From Marsupella aquatica (Eukaryota; Marchantiophyta): a stretch of 64,000 nucleotides of DNA. The notes beneath the pieces are model-generated. The model was not told the origin of the DNA, searched no databases, and was given only the letters and a program-made list of their open reading frames with translations. A program made the translations under genes and the position numbers. Shown here piece after piece: positions 40,930 through 53,500 of this stretch. Numbering within the stretch: position 1 is the stretch's first letter; each line of letters starts with the position of its first letter. The stretch lies in NCBI GenBank assembly GCA_973895155.1, contig OZ316894.1:14818001-14882000 (forward strand), given 5' to 3'.

Positions 40930-43740
40930 AACCACTGCAGAACATGTAGTTTGAGGGTTTTGGGCACTTGTCACTTGAAATACCACCATGTTTTGAGTTG
41001 GGAAAGTTATGTGTTTGAACTTCCAATCAAGTGCATTGGTAAATACCAGCGCAACCACTTAACATAAGGTCCTTTCGGGCTCTCATCTTCTTGCAACTAC
41101 AAACTGCATCCATATTTGAGTGATACAACACACATTGGTGCGATCATTTGCCATGAACTAGTGCTAAAAGGAGTGAATTGTGTGGATGCATCAAATAAGC
41201 CTCATATTTGTAATTCTGTAGAGTCTTGGAGTGATTTGTGTGGAGTTCATGATGTTGCATCACTTGGGTGCCTCAAATATCTCCACCTTGGCAATTTATG
41301 CATCACAATCTCATTGTCGTTGCTATAACTAGTTGGCACACGTGATGGGGCTGTCCCATGGGTTCACCATGGGGGAGCTAACACGGAGGAATTGTGGTGG
41401 CGGCGGGCCCAGCCCTCCTCCTTTAATCGTGACCCTGCGAGAATTGCGGCAAGGTGGATCCACTTCTCATTATCCATTGTAAGTCTGTCACTCCGGAAAC
41501 CACTCGAAACAATGTGCTTTAAAGCTCTCATTTCTAGCGACTAACATTGTCACTCAAGCTGGGGTGGTACATCACGCATCCTTCTAAACAACTTCTCATG
41601 AAGTGGTAGTCCTAGGATGATTGGGGGGCAAACCACTACAAATGAGGTGGTTTTAGGGTTTAGGGCAAATGCAACTTAAAATACCACCTTTATTTGAGTT
41701 GAGAAATAAATTGGGTGCAAACACTTGCAATGAAGTGTATTTATATGTACACGCCCAATTGATTTGAAAAAAGGTCCTTTCAGGCCCTCGCCTTTTGGCG
41801 ACTACAAATTGCACCCATATTTGAGTGATGCAGCACACTTTAGTGTGATCCCAAACCATGAACTAGTGCTAAGAGGAGTGAATTGTGTGGATGCATCAAA
41901 TAAGCCCCATATTTGTAATTCCGTAGAGTCTTGGAGTGATTTGTGTGGAGTTCATGCTGTTGCATCACTTGGGTGCCTCAAATCTCTCCACCTTGGCAAT
42001 TTATGCGTCACAATCTCATTGTCGTTGTTATAACTAGTTGGCACACGTGATGGGGGTGTCCCATGGGTTCATCATGGGGGGGCTAACACAGAGGAATTTG
42101 TATGGCGGCGGCCCAACCCTCCTCCTTTAATTGTGGCCCTCCGAGAATGCCCGCAAGGTGGATCCACTTCTCATTATCCATTGTAAGTTTGTCACTCCCC
42201 AAATCACTAAAAACTATGTTCTTCAAAGCCCTCATTTCTAGCAACTAATACTATCACTCAAGCTGGGGTGGTACATCACGCATTCCTCCAAATAACTTCT
42301 CTTGAAGTGGTAGTCCAAGGGTGATTGTTGTTCCCCACTACAAATGAGGTGGTTTTAGGGTTTAGGGCAAATGCAACTTAAGATACCACCTTTATTTGAG
42401 TTGAGAAGTAAATTGGGTGCGAACACTTGCAATGAAGTGTATTTATATGTACACGCCCAATTGACTCGGAAAAATGTCCTTTGAGGCCCTCGCCTTTTGG
42501 CGACTACAAATTGCACCCATATTTGAGTGATGCAGCACACTTTAGTGTGATCCCAAACCATGAACTAGTGCTAAAAGGAGTGAATTGTGTGTCGCATCAC
42601 ATAAGCCCCATATTTGTAATTCCGTAGAGTCTTGGAGTGATTTGTGTGGAGTTCATGCTGTTGCATCACTTGGGTGCCTCAAATCTCTCCACCTTGGCAA
42701 TTTATGCGTCACAATCTCATTGTCGTTGTTATAACTAGTTGGCACACGTGATGGGGGTGTCCCATGGGTTCACCATGGGGGGGCTAACACAGAGGAATTG
42801 TTATGGCGGCGGCCCAACCCTCCTCCTTTAATCGTGGCCCTCCGAGAATTGCCGCAAGGTGGATCCACTTCTCATTATCCATTGTAAGTTTGTCACTCCC
42901 CAAATCACTAAAAACTATGTTCTTCAAAGCCCTCATTTCTAGCAACTAATACTATCACTCAAGCTGGGGTGGTACATCACGCATTCCTCCAAATAACTTC
43001 TCTTGAAGCGGTAGTCCAAGGGTGATTGTTGTTCCCCACTACAAATGAGGTGGTTTTAGGGTTTAGGGCAAATGCAACTTAAGATACCACCTTTATTTGA
43101 GTTGAGAAGTAAATTGGGTGCGAACACTTGCAATGAAGTGTATTTATATGTACACGCCCAATTGACTCGGAAAAATGTCCTTTGAGGCCCTCGCCTTTTG
43201 GCGACTACAAATTGCACCCGTATTTGAGTGATGCAGCACACTTTAGTGTGATCCCAAACCATGAACTAGTGCTAAAAGGAGTGAATTGTGTGTCGCATCA
43301 CATAAGCCCCATATTTGTAATTCCGTAGAGTCTTGGAGTGATTTGTGTGGAGTTCATGATGTTCCATCACTTGTGTGCCTCAAATCTCTCCACCTTGGCA
43401 TTTTGTCACAAACCTCATTGTCGTTGCTATAACTAGTTGGCACACGTGATGGGGGTGTCCCACGGCTTCACCATGGGGGGGCTAACATAGAGGAATTGTT
43501 ATGGCGGCGGGCCCAACCCTCCTCCTTTAATTGTGGCCCTCCGAGAATTGTTGCAAGGTGAATCACTTCCCCGTCCACTTCTTATTATCCTTTGTAAGTT
43601 TGTCACTCCCGAAACCACTCAAAACAATGTGCTTCGAAGCCCTCATTTTTAGCGACTAACATTGTCACTCAGGCTGGGGTGGTACATCATGCATCCTTCT
43701 AAACAACTTCTCATGAAGTGGTGGTCGCTACTACCATCAC
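40930..43740. repeat. 701-bp satellite, four units
   Basis: Four tandem units start near 40,930, 41,631, 42,336 and 43,037. Units 2-4 are nearly identical while the first is more diverged. Each of the last three begins CCACTACAAATGAGGTGG followed by TTTTAGGGTTTAGGG (two plant-type telomere motifs). A 68-aa minus-strand frame recurs in the three units at 701-702 bp spacing; it is a by-product. Subrepeats (GCGACTACAAATTGCACCC, GCGACTAACATTGTCACTC) show that the unit is itself built from shorter elements. Confidence 0.9.
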
Positions 43741-44880
43741 CTAGTCAGTAGTGATAAATGACATAAATGTTGTAATTTACAAACAACTTACAATCAAGTA
43801 AGGGATGGAGAGCTTGTAAATCCCACTACAAGTGATGTAGTATCGGACTCTCACCAAAGTGCAGCAACTATGTCACCAACATTTGAGTGATACATTGCTT
43901 AAACCACTTGCCACCAGGTAGTGGGTTCGGAGGGGACTGGCAAAAGCACTTGGAATGTGGTGATTTTCCGAAGTGCGAGCCATTACATTGCCAAAGAAGT
44001 TTAGTGAATGGTGCCAAGGGTAATTAAAACATAGAGAAAATTAAAACAACATCCTGGCCGGAACATGGTTTAGGGTACATAGAAGCTTGGGGTTTCTAGA
44101 CACTCAGCGTATCTCTCAATGCAAGGGAGTGTCATAGAAAATGTATTATTTTGTAGCACCACTAGCATATATTACTTCTAAAGCTTTGTATGATTTACAC
44201 AATTTCAAGGAGTAAGGTATTAAAATTGGCAATAGACAAAAAGTGATTCACATAGGGTACTCTAGAAATGAAAATGTGGGTTTAATTAGGATAAATGGTT
44301 GGCATTAGGACCCGCATTAGGACTCACATGGATAATGTCATTTCTCACTTTAAAAAGCATTGCGAGAAATTAAATGTTTACTACCCAAGTAATTATACCA
44401 CCTAGGTAACATTGTTGGTGGCATATTGGAAGTTCTTCATTTTTTGCACCACTTTGAAAGAGCCAGGTAGTCACCACTTAGCACTTATTTGTAGGGGTTA
44501 GACAAGTGGCAACGTTGGGGTGAAACTACATTAAAAAAAACCTGGGGGGTGAGTGGGTTGGCTTTATAACATAAGGGATGGATGGGATGGCCTGGGGGCT
44601 TGGGGTGTAAATTCAGATGGCTAAGATCACCCTCATCCGATGGCTGAGATCACCCTAGGCGCTTCCATGTCAGAGTAAGTCTAGAGTACGGGTTCGCGCC
44701 AAACGGCTATTTGCACCCGCCTTACGTTGGATGAAGAGTTGCAGCGTTCCACTTTTCCGACAAAGTATCGAGGTGAAACGCTGAATGTTGTGGTTACTCT
44801 CTAGCACAAAGGGTTTAGGAGAAGAGAGCAAAGGGGTTTAGCAAGGACCTTGCACTGCTTTTTTTGCCTCCAGAGCTGTG
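43741..44880. other. No recognisable gene
   Basis: Mostly AT-rich DNA. CCCACTACAAGTGATGTAG near 43,821 is one more diverged satellite start. A duplicated word (GGCTAAGATCACCCTCATCC / GGCTGAGATCACCCTAGG) lies at 44,620-44,660. No element end could be identified here. Confidence 0.4.
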
Positions 44881-45180
44881 GAGTTTAGGGCTGCGATCGC
44901 ACCTCATGGATTGAGTTTGTGGAGTGCGAAGCTGCGGGAGTGAATGTGGGCACGGTGCACTGGAGTTAGTGCTGCAATCAAGGCTCGTGGCTTTTTTCTA
45001 AAGTGGAGTGCAGAGCTGCGCGGGGGAGCTACGGGAGTGCGAAGCTACGGGAGCACAGAGTTGTGGGAGTGCGCGAGTGCGGAGTGTGGGAGTGGCAAGA
45101 GCTGCAGAGCTACAGAGCCACAAACTGTGTTTGAGTGCAGAGCGATTGAGTGCGGAGCTGTGATTCAGCTGTAGCCTGTC
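44881..45180 (+). repeat. Degenerate GAGCTGCGGGAGTGC repeat
   Basis: About ten imperfect copies of a 15- to 20-bp unit (GAGCTGCGGGAGTGCGAA, GAGTGCAGAGCTGCG and variants) lie upstream of the second cassette. Open frames across it are repeat translations. Confidence 0.65.
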
Positions 45181-47305
45181 GGAGTTCAAACAGAGTGCAT
45201 TTCCCCACTGGAAACGTCGAGGCTAATCGGGCATTGTCAGGTTTTGGTGCCAGAGTTGTGAAGGAGCAGGGTTTTCGGTACGTTGGACATTGGCGCCGCG
45301 TGGTGGGCACTGACTCTCCAAACTCCTTGTCAGCGGTATTGCGGAGCTGGGCAATCTGCAAGAAGGGAGACAGGCAAGCTGCAATAGTGGACGTCGACCT
45401 ACAATGCAGGTTGGAGTTTCTAATTAGTCACCATTGCTGGGATTTGAGCTCTCATTTGCTTTGGGCTATTTGTCAGAGTCGTAAATGGCTGAGCATCATT
45501 CCACCAAGCTGATTTCCGTTGAGCTCATTTGTGGATAGTGGACCTATTGGTTCACATTGGAGTTGCAAAGGAGCTGGCCAGAGCAGCTCGGGCCGTCACA
45601 GCTTGTCGGCAGCATAGGTCACAGCTCGGGGGAGGGTTGCCGGTCGGACCTTGGCGCTGCGTGGTGGACACTGGACCTGCCAAACTCCTTGTTGGCAGTT
45701 GTCAGCTTTCATCTGGCTCAACATACTCGCCACTCATTTGTTTGTCAGCTTCTTTCACTTCCCGGCCATGCCCTTGATTTCTTTCAGCTTTCCCAAACAG
45801 AGCTTACTTGCTCTCTGCTCTCTGCTACAAGTCCGGGTCTGAAATCAGCTGTTTGTCTTGTTTGTTTTGTGCGAGGGCTTCCCAAATGTATTGTTGAGGC
45901 TGTATTGCAGATTAGACCATTACATTCTCGATCCAATAGACCCCTTTGAAGCAATCAATCTGAAGCAATCAATCTAAAACCTTCACAGTTTCTCTAGGAA
46001 TTCTTGTCGTCTGCTCATCCTATGTGCTCATTCTCTCTCTTCCTCTCTCTGTTTTGTGCATTGCCTTGTTTGGCAGGGCGCCTATTGTGCTCTGCCTCGG
46101 ATGTACCTGTACTGTCGTGGATGTGCTTGCAATATAGCAATAAATAACCTGCCCATGCTGATGATGCGCCTCCACAGACCCTTCCCTCCTTTTGTCTCTT
46201 GGAACACTATCGAATCATTGCTGGTCTGTAAGGCTTACTTCAGCATACTGGTCACATATTGCTTGCTGTTTGCTATAGATGAGTACATAATGGAAGAATG
46301 AAATACTCTTTAGTCTTGTCATTTAATAGTCTTGTCCTCTCCACGTCCCGGGTTAACTGTTTAAATAGAGACTAATGGTTCACAGTTGAAATAGAGACAA
46401 ACTTGTTTTGTTGTAGAGAAGAAGCTCTTTACTTGCTATACTAGTAGCAGAGTTCTGTCTGTCTTGATCAATGCTACCTACTATCTGGCTTGCTGTCCGA
46501 TTCAATACTCTGGTTGCGCTGACATACGTGTATCCGACTTTGTGGTAGCTCAAAGCCAGTGACGTTCACACTCTTGACCTTTGTCTGTTTTTGCTGGGGC
46601 AAGATTGCCGTAAAGTTGTTATTACTGGCTGAAAGGTTTACGTCTCCAAATTTACATTGAGGTTCTACATGTAACAAGTAGGCTACTGCCCCCCTTGGTC
46701 TTTTGTGGACAATGCTATTTTATTGGCGCTATCCTTGTCATTTGTGCTTTTTCTTGAGGGTTCTCTCATTGCCGCCAATTGGAACACCTCAAGACTTTTC
46801 TTACCAGCGAGGGCGTGAATCATGCACCATGCCAAGCCCCTGAAGTGAGATCTCACTTCATTGTCTCGTATTTCCGTGGATGTTTGTAAATTTTCATTTT
46901 TACTTTCTTGACGATCCTGTCATTTTGGTCAGGAGTGGTCACTCTGTTTCAAGGTCTGTTTTGAGTTTCTTCATCTTGTCTCGTGCTGTTGCTTCTCTTT
47001 CTATGAATCTTGGATCAATGCTACCTGCTCTCTAGGTCGGCCTCCTATTCTGTACTCTGGTATGGTTAATGGAGTCTTGTTTGTGTGCGCGGTAAATAGA
47101 ATTACCAATTGTTGGCATTGGGAAAGTCTTGAGCCTGTCTAAGCTTGTCCTTTAAAACGTGAAGGGATTCATCCCTGTATATAAACTGAAATTCAGGGTC
47201 AGTCATGAAATCTCCAGTTTTTTAACCATGGTCTTATAGTTTCAGGAGCGAGTGGACCTGCTGTGGACGTGAGCAAAGCAGCACAGGACGTGATCAAGAA
47301 TAGCT
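45181..47305. other. No recognisable gene; 60-bp diverged duplication
   Basis: Two related stretches, near 45,285-45,345 and 45,640-45,705, share TTGGCGC.GCGTGGTGG.CACTG and CCAAACTCCTTGT. Frames of 120-130 aa overlapping them have no family motif. The region corresponds in position to the leader of the first cassette (29.6-34.5 kb) but similarity is only local. Confidence 0.45.
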
Positions 47306-47758
47306 ATGGTGAGGACTCGCAGCGCTCATTCTCAGAGTCTTGCAGGCACCGCAGAGAGATTGCGTCTAGAGTTTGTCAGACGTGGCACATGGCCAGCCCA
47401 CTCTACATGGTATTTTCGTTATCCAGTTGTAGTGCAGAATGACTACAGCCGGCCTCCACCTGTGGCATTACCCTTTCCCACATCCGTGGTGTATGTGTCA
47501 CTTATTGGCAAAGTGCCACACGTCAAGGCCATCCTAGCGCATGGATGTATCCATTCTTGCCAGTATGACTGCGTTGCTTGTAGGGTGGTGAACCCAACAA
47601 CCCTGGTCGGTGCTGACAAAGCCGCTAAACAAAGTAGGAGGATATGCATCCTTTGGAACCACTTTGCATTGTTGAATGGTGTGGATAGTGATCTCGGGTG
47701 TCCTGCCCTGCCAAACCCCGCTATTGGGGGTTTCTCGGACACATCATGTTTGATTTGA
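47306..47758 (+). CDS. Cassette protein A, copy 2 (150-aa Cys-rich, uncharacterised)
   Basis: The 150-aa frame from ATG 47,306 (MVRTRSAHSQSLAGTAERLR) ends at TGA 47,756. It shares with copy 1 the blocks YPVV, YSRPPP, PFPTS, GCIHSCQYDCVACR, ILWNH and CPALPNP. The motif HSCQYDC.ACR is the strongest. Sequence between motifs has diverged widely, so the duplication is old, yet length and frame are preserved, which suggests past selection. About 760 bp downstream is the second PHD-type gene, keeping the A-B order of the first cassette. Confidence 0.65.
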   Translation: MVRTRSAHSQSLAGTAERLRLEFVRRGTWPAHSTWYFRYPVVVQNDYSRPPPVALPFPTSVVYVSLIGKVPHVKAILAHGCIHSCQYDCVACRVVNPTTLVGADKAAKQSRRICILWNHFALLNGVDSDLGCPALPNPAIGGFSDTSCLI

Positions 47759-48516
47759 AGTTAGTTTACACCTGCAGGAATTCTAACACAGTACGCACGT
47801 ACCAAGATGCAATGAGATAAGGCATATTTTTGGATGAAATAGTAACTTAAACACTGAGAAATAACTTATGCTTTGACTTTTTCTATATATTCGTACAATT
47901 TTGTATTGAGGGTTTGAACACCTCAGTGGAATTAAAGTTTTGAAGTACATTGCAAAACCCCTATCCACTAAGCACAACATTTTAATCTAAGATGTCACCA
48001 GTCCACTCAACATCTCTGTTCAATGACTCTGTTCCAGAAGGCCCACAATCTATTGCTAAATGAAAGTTGAATCCAATAGTTAAAGTCTCTGTCAATGACT
48101 CCCACTCCCCCCTGGCAGATATGCCTTATGGCTCTAGATCGGGTACAGTGAATGAAGAAAGTTGAAGAGTGTCCATGTAATGTTTGTCCATGCATAGTCC
48201 TTGCCAACTCAAACCAGTGCTCTGTGTAGTGGCTCCATTTAAATGATATTTTGTGTCACATTTGTGCTGTTGCAGATTATGAATCCTTGTTTTTACATCT
48301 TGTGACGTGAGAGGGGATTGAGATCTACATCTGAAACCGATCAAGGCAATCTCCAAATTTCATTGCCTTCCTCTTGGTTGAGTACAATTGGTGAGTCCTC
48401 TACATTCTGGCCCCACATTGGATTGCAATATGCAAGTGGTAAGTACGTGTTTTATGACAGCCAATTTAACAGTTTAATAACTCTTCAAGTTTTCTTGTTC
48501 ATGTCCAGTGGTCATA
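47759..48516. other. Spacer between cassette proteins A and B, copy 2
   Basis: AT-rich, only short frames. It corresponds to the spacer of the first cassette. A TTCATGTCCAG acceptor-like sequence lies just before the ATG at 48,517. Confidence 0.4.
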
Positions 48517-49169
48517 ATGGCTAGGACCAAGCATAAAGCCAGAAAGAATGATACTCGAACGAAAAAGGAGGAAGATGTGTTGATGATTGAATTGTGGTCA
48601 GACGTTGAGAAACGTCAGTGTAGTCCCCAGCTTTGTGGCATTTGTGACTGGCATGGAGATCTGGCCATGTGTGATGGGGCTTGCCATCGGCACTTCCACC
48701 ATGTTTCCAAAGTTGGTGAGGTTGTTGGCAGGTGCCCTGCTGTATTTATTGCACCAGGCAAGGATGATGATCCTTGGTATTGTCCAGAGTGTAAGGATAA
48801 GACATACAGGTGTTTTCAGTGTGGCATTGTCTCTACTACTGCCAGGCAGTGCCCCCATCCATATTGTGTTCGTTTTTATTGTCATGGATGCTTGCCACTT
48901 GATGTGGAGTCTTGCCCCATCCATACATGTGTTGCATGCCAGCAGGACCATGGTGACCCTCATCTGCCAGAGGCCGTGAGTGTTTGAGATATCCCAAAAC
49001 TTGGCATCGTACTTGCCTAGCCGAGAGTAAGCATCAAGGTTTTGCATCGGACAGAGTGCCCTGGCATCATACTGCACATGACCAGGGACGTTGGATGATT
49101 TACTGTCCTGACCATCCTATTGACCCTGCTCTAGGCACAGCGGCTCATGATCACATCTCCTGGCTTTGA
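48517..49169 (+). pseudogene. Cassette protein B, copy 2 (PHD-type), frameshift and lost Cys
   Basis: From ATG 48,517 (MARTKHKARKNDTRTKKEED) the frame holds a PHD finger (LCGICDWHGDLAMCDGACHR, HFHH, DDPWYCPEC) and the Cys-rich middle (RCFQCGIV, CPHPYCVRFYCHGCLP, CPIHTCVACQQDHG). It ends at a TGA at 48,985. A neighbouring frame then gives the second finger (ECLRYPKTWHRTCLAE) and the conserved ending FYC/IYCPDHPIDP ... HDHISWL to TGA 49,167, so one indel lies near 48,970-48,985. In the second finger the Cys expected after CLR is Tyr. Both changes suggest decay. The order A-B is followed by LINEs that occupy the place of the BRCT and F-box-like genes of the first cassette. Confidence 0.65.
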
Positions 49170-49382
49170 TTCACCTGGTCCATTTTGGTTCAAATACATC
49201 ATTACTATTGTAGACATCGATACAGTTAGTTAATCAATGGAACAATGATGTTTTGTCATAATCACACATTTTGTGAACTGTGTGAATGGTTAGCACAAGC
49301 ATGGAGACAGTGCTCCCGGTTTAATTGACTAAGGCTTCCTAAAACATCTAAAGTACTCAAACTTTATTTATTTGACATCTAA
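49170..49382. other. Short flank between the PHD gene and the LINE pair
   Basis: AT-rich DNA without a gene. The LINE begins at about 49,383 inside a monomer; no target duplication matching the other side (60,070) was seen. Confidence 0.4.
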
Positions 49383-49732
49383 AGGACATTGTTTGATATG
49401 CACTTTAGCATGCACGATCTGTTACGTCTCCAGTTCCGCAATTCTGAGCTTGGGGCGAAATTTCACTTCGAGTTGGAAGGGAAATTGGCTGCGGTTTAAG
49501 CTCAGACTTTGCCAGAGCATTGGAAACAGCGAGAATGTATCACTGGCAAAGTTAGAGCTGCAATCGACATCGTTTGGTATGCACTTTAGCATGCACGATC
49601 TGCTACGTGTCCAGTTTTGGGATTCTGAGCTTGGGGCGAAATTTCACTTCGAGTTGGAAGGGCAATCGGCTGCGGTTTGAGCTCAGATTTTGGCAGAGTG
49701 TTGCAAACAGCGAGAGTGTATCACTGGCAAAG
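49383..49732 (+). repeat. LINE 5' monomers of copy A
   Basis: About two 181-bp units in plus orientation, joined directly to CTTTGTG and the ORF1 ATG at 49,740. The 78-bp GT...AG segment found at this place in the other two copies is missing exactly at 49,732/49,733. Confidence 0.88.
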
Positions 49733-49739
49733 CTTTGTG

Positions 49740-50510
49740 ATGGCAACGGAGGAGATTGCCCATCTCAAGGCTTTGCTTGAGAAAATCTTAGTTGTGGCTG
49801 AAAACTCCGCAATTGAGATTACCACACTCAGCAAGGAGGTGACGGAGCTAAAGAATGAGAATGTCAAGCAAAAGAGGTTGATTAGTGATCTTCGATCTCA
49901 AACTCAGGAGAATGGTAAGCAACTCTCATTGCTTGCATCGTGTTTTGGAGACATGGAGAAGAGTATGTGCCCAGAGAAATCAGTGATACATGAGACTGTA
50001 GGGGAGATTGAGGAGAAGCTCAAAACCTTTGCATAGGCTGCAAAACAATCACATATGGAATTTGTCCAAGCCAAGGAGGAGGAGAGGAGAGCACTAGAGG
50101 AAGAACACAAGAACCAGCATGCAAGAGTCAGCAACTGCAAAATATCAGGCCTTGTTGAGGAGGAGAAGGAAGACACCAAGAAGGTAGCAATTTCATTCTT
50201 CCAATCTCAGATGAAAGTGCATGACCCTATCATTTTGCAAGCATATAGGATTGGGCAAAAGAAGGGGGACCTTCCACGTCCAATCTTGGTGAAGTTTGCA
50301 GCTGAATCCGAGAAAGCTAGAGTGATGGCTAACAGGAGCATGCTTAAAGGGCTAAGGATTTGGTTGGATGATGATCTGACTCCCACACAAGTCCAAGCAA
50401 GGAAAATTGAGCTTGAGAAGGTGAGGGTAGCCAAAGACCAAGGATTGGTAGCCTACTTGCGCAATGGACAAGCTGTTGTTACCAATAAGAAGAGAGTTGT
50501 TTCTAAATGA
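49740..50510 (+). pseudogene. LINE ORF1, copy A, one nonsense codon
   Basis: Same 256-codon RNA-binding ORF1 as the other copies: coiled coil at residues about 5-60, basic RNA-binding-type C-terminus from about residue 130 (ARVSNCKISGLVEEEKEDTK onward). A TAG at 50,034-50,036 replaces CAG (Gln) of the other copies (KLKTFA then AAKQSH). No frameshift. Like the intact copy at 58.2 kb it ends VVSK TGA. Confidence 0.9.
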
Positions 50511-50531
50511 TGGATTGGGACCTTGAGAGTC

Positions 50532-53500
50532 ATGGCATGGAATGTTTCAGGACTTTCCATAGAAACAGCAATTGGAGGGGAACCTTTGTTTGAGAATTTT
50601 GACATCTTGCTTTTCACGGAGACTTGGGAATATGAGGGAAATGCTCTACCTAGCATTAAAGGCTTTACTTGCATACAATCCATCTTCAATGAGAAGAAGA
50701 CCACACGGGGAAGAGGGTTTGGAGGCATTGCTGTCTACACCAAGAATCAACTTCAACACATCACCTCTATTGAACATGAAGATCCCAGCAAGCAGTTCAT
50801 GGTGGTGAGACTTCATACCAAAGGTACTCCATCATTTCTGATTGTCACCTACTTTGCTCCCCTTAATATGAATGTCTATAAGATGGGAATTGCTGATGCA
50901 CATTATCCATTTCATAGGTTAATCCAAGTCATTCATGATATATCACCACTAGGGGAGACATGGATAGTGGGGGACTTTAATGCCAGGGTATCTAATGAAC
51001 AATTTACTGAAAGTGAGGACTTAGGAACTTTACCTTGGTCATCATGTAGTGAAGAGATACCTTGGGTGAGAGAGGCTCTTGACACCAGAACAAATGACAT
51101 GACACGTCACTTTTTGCATTTGGGAGCTTCTTGTAATCTAAGAATATTGAATGGGCTTGAGAGATTTCCCCAATCATCTGGTTACACTTTTAGATCTAAA
51201 CAAGGATGTAGTACCATTGATTACCTTCTTGCCTCACCTACCTCTGCCACTAGAGTGGTTGACTTTCAAATACTTGATCAACAACCAGAGTCTTCACACT
51301 TGCCTTTGTTGTTCCATCTTGACCTGACCACAATCCCAAACAAAGTGCATAGAAAGCCAGTACCCAAACCTCTGTTTGTAGACCCTGATAGAGAAGTCAT
51401 CTTCAAAGCCAACTTTGAACATCTTCTCCATACCCTGGATGATCAGATTGAGCTCTCAGAAGTCATAGCACAAGCAGCAGCCTCTACTTTCTCCACCAAA
51501 CCCCCTAGAAAGCAAAACATGAAGGCTTGGTTTGACGAGGATTGTGCTAGAGCAAGGATGCAAGCAAGATCACATTCAGGGGAAAAGAGACTTTTGGCAT
51601 TCACTATGTACAAGAACTTCATCAAACACAAGAAGAGGTGCTTCTTGAAAAGTCATCAACAATCACTATGTGAGGAGTTCATCAAACATCCAAAACGTTT
51701 TTGGGAGAGAATGCAATCAGGCAAGACTACTCCCCCCTTGGATCAAATCAATATTGAATGGGCTTGAGAGATTTCCCCAATCATCTGGTTACACTTTTAG
51801 ATCTAAACAAGGATGTAGTACCATTGATTACCTTCTTGCCTCACCTACCTCTGCCACTAGAGTGGTTGATTTTCAAATACTTGATCAACAACCAGAGTCT
51901 TCACACTTGCCTTTGTTGTTCCATCTTGACCTGACCACAATCCCAAACAAAGTGCATAGAAAGCCAGTACCCAAACCTCTGTTTGTAGACCCTGATAGAG
52001 AAGTCATCTTCAAAGCCAACTTTGAACATCTTCTCCATACCCTGGATGATCAGATTGAGCTCTCAGAAGTCATAGTACAAGCAGCAGCCTCTACTTTCTC
52101 CACCAAACCCCCTAGAAAGCAAAACATGAAGGCTTGGTTTGACGAGGATTGTGCTAGAGCAAGGATGCAAGCAAGATCACATTCAGGGGAAAAGAGACTT
52201 TTGGCATTCACTATGTACAAGAACTTCATCAAACACAAGAAGAGGTGCTTCTTGAAGAGTCATCAACAATCACTATGTGAGGAGTTCATCAAACATCCAA
52301 AACGTTTTTGGGAGAGAATGCAATCAGGCAAGACTACTCCCCCCTTGGATCACCAGGACCTGGTAACCTATGTCACATCCTTGTATTTCTTTCCAGATGC
52401 TAGTGGCATGCCTTTGCCCCTTGGGGACACCATTCAGTTTACAGAGAGGGAGGTGAAGGTGCATCTTTCCCACATGCAACATGGGAAAGCTAAAGATCTG
52501 TTGGGCCTGAACTTGGAGCTTCTTTTGTGGGGAGGACCCTCTTTATTAACAAACTTGGTGCATGAGCTGAATCAAGCAATGGCTTTAGGTTTACCTAAAG
52601 CTTGGATGACCAGAAGAGTGGTGCCTATCTTCAAGGCAGGCAACAAGGACGATGTGCACAACTACAGAACCATCATGGTAGGCAATACTTTTGCTAAAGT
52701 TTTGGGAGGACTACTTGAAGCCAGATTAAGCTCTTGGTTGGAGAGTGAGATGAAAAGGGCACCTTCACAAGCAGGTTTTAGGAGAGAATTCAGCACTATG
52801 GATCACATTCTCTGCTTGAGGGTGTTGTGTGAAAAGGCCAAATCTCCACATAAACCATTATTTTGCTTGTTTGTGGACTTCTCCAAGGCCTTTGACAAAG
52901 TTTCCCGATCCAAGCTTTGGGATAGGATGGTGGAGTTGGAAGTGCCTGAAGAGCTCAGGTTGGCTGTTTCTAAATTGTACCAAGAAGTGCGCATCAAACT
53001 TTCAAAGGAAACCTCTGAAGAAATCTGGAGCACTCTTGGGGTGATCCAAGGTTGTCCTCTCTCACCAACTCTATTTGGCATCTTCATTGATCAGCTACAC
53101 AACATTTTGGAGGAGCATGGTGGAGTTGGCACTCAATTGGGTAGGTTTGTCCTCCAACTTCTTATATTTGCAGATGATGTGGTCCTACTTGCTCATGCTC
53201 AAGAAGCTTTGCAAAGACATCTCAATGCCTTGGAGGAGTTTTGTCAAGCAACAGGGATGGTAGTCAACCTCAAGAAGACCAAGTGTTTGGGCATTGGCAC
53301 ACGACAAAATCCAGAGCTCTACTTCCAAGGGAATCTGGTGGAATTTGTGAGGACCTACAAATACCTTGGGGTGGAGTTCTCTCAAAACTTGAGTTGGGCC
53401 TCATGTGTAAAATCTAGGGCTGCCAATGGGTACAGAGCTTTTTATGCATTCATGAACAAATGCAAAAGAGCTGGTCTACACACTTGGAGGTTAAGGAAAC

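Noticed and set aside
41653-41859. Recurring 68-aa minus-strand frame in the satellite as a repeated gene
   Set aside because: It recurs only because the 701-bp unit recurs; no motif, and the first unit does not keep it.
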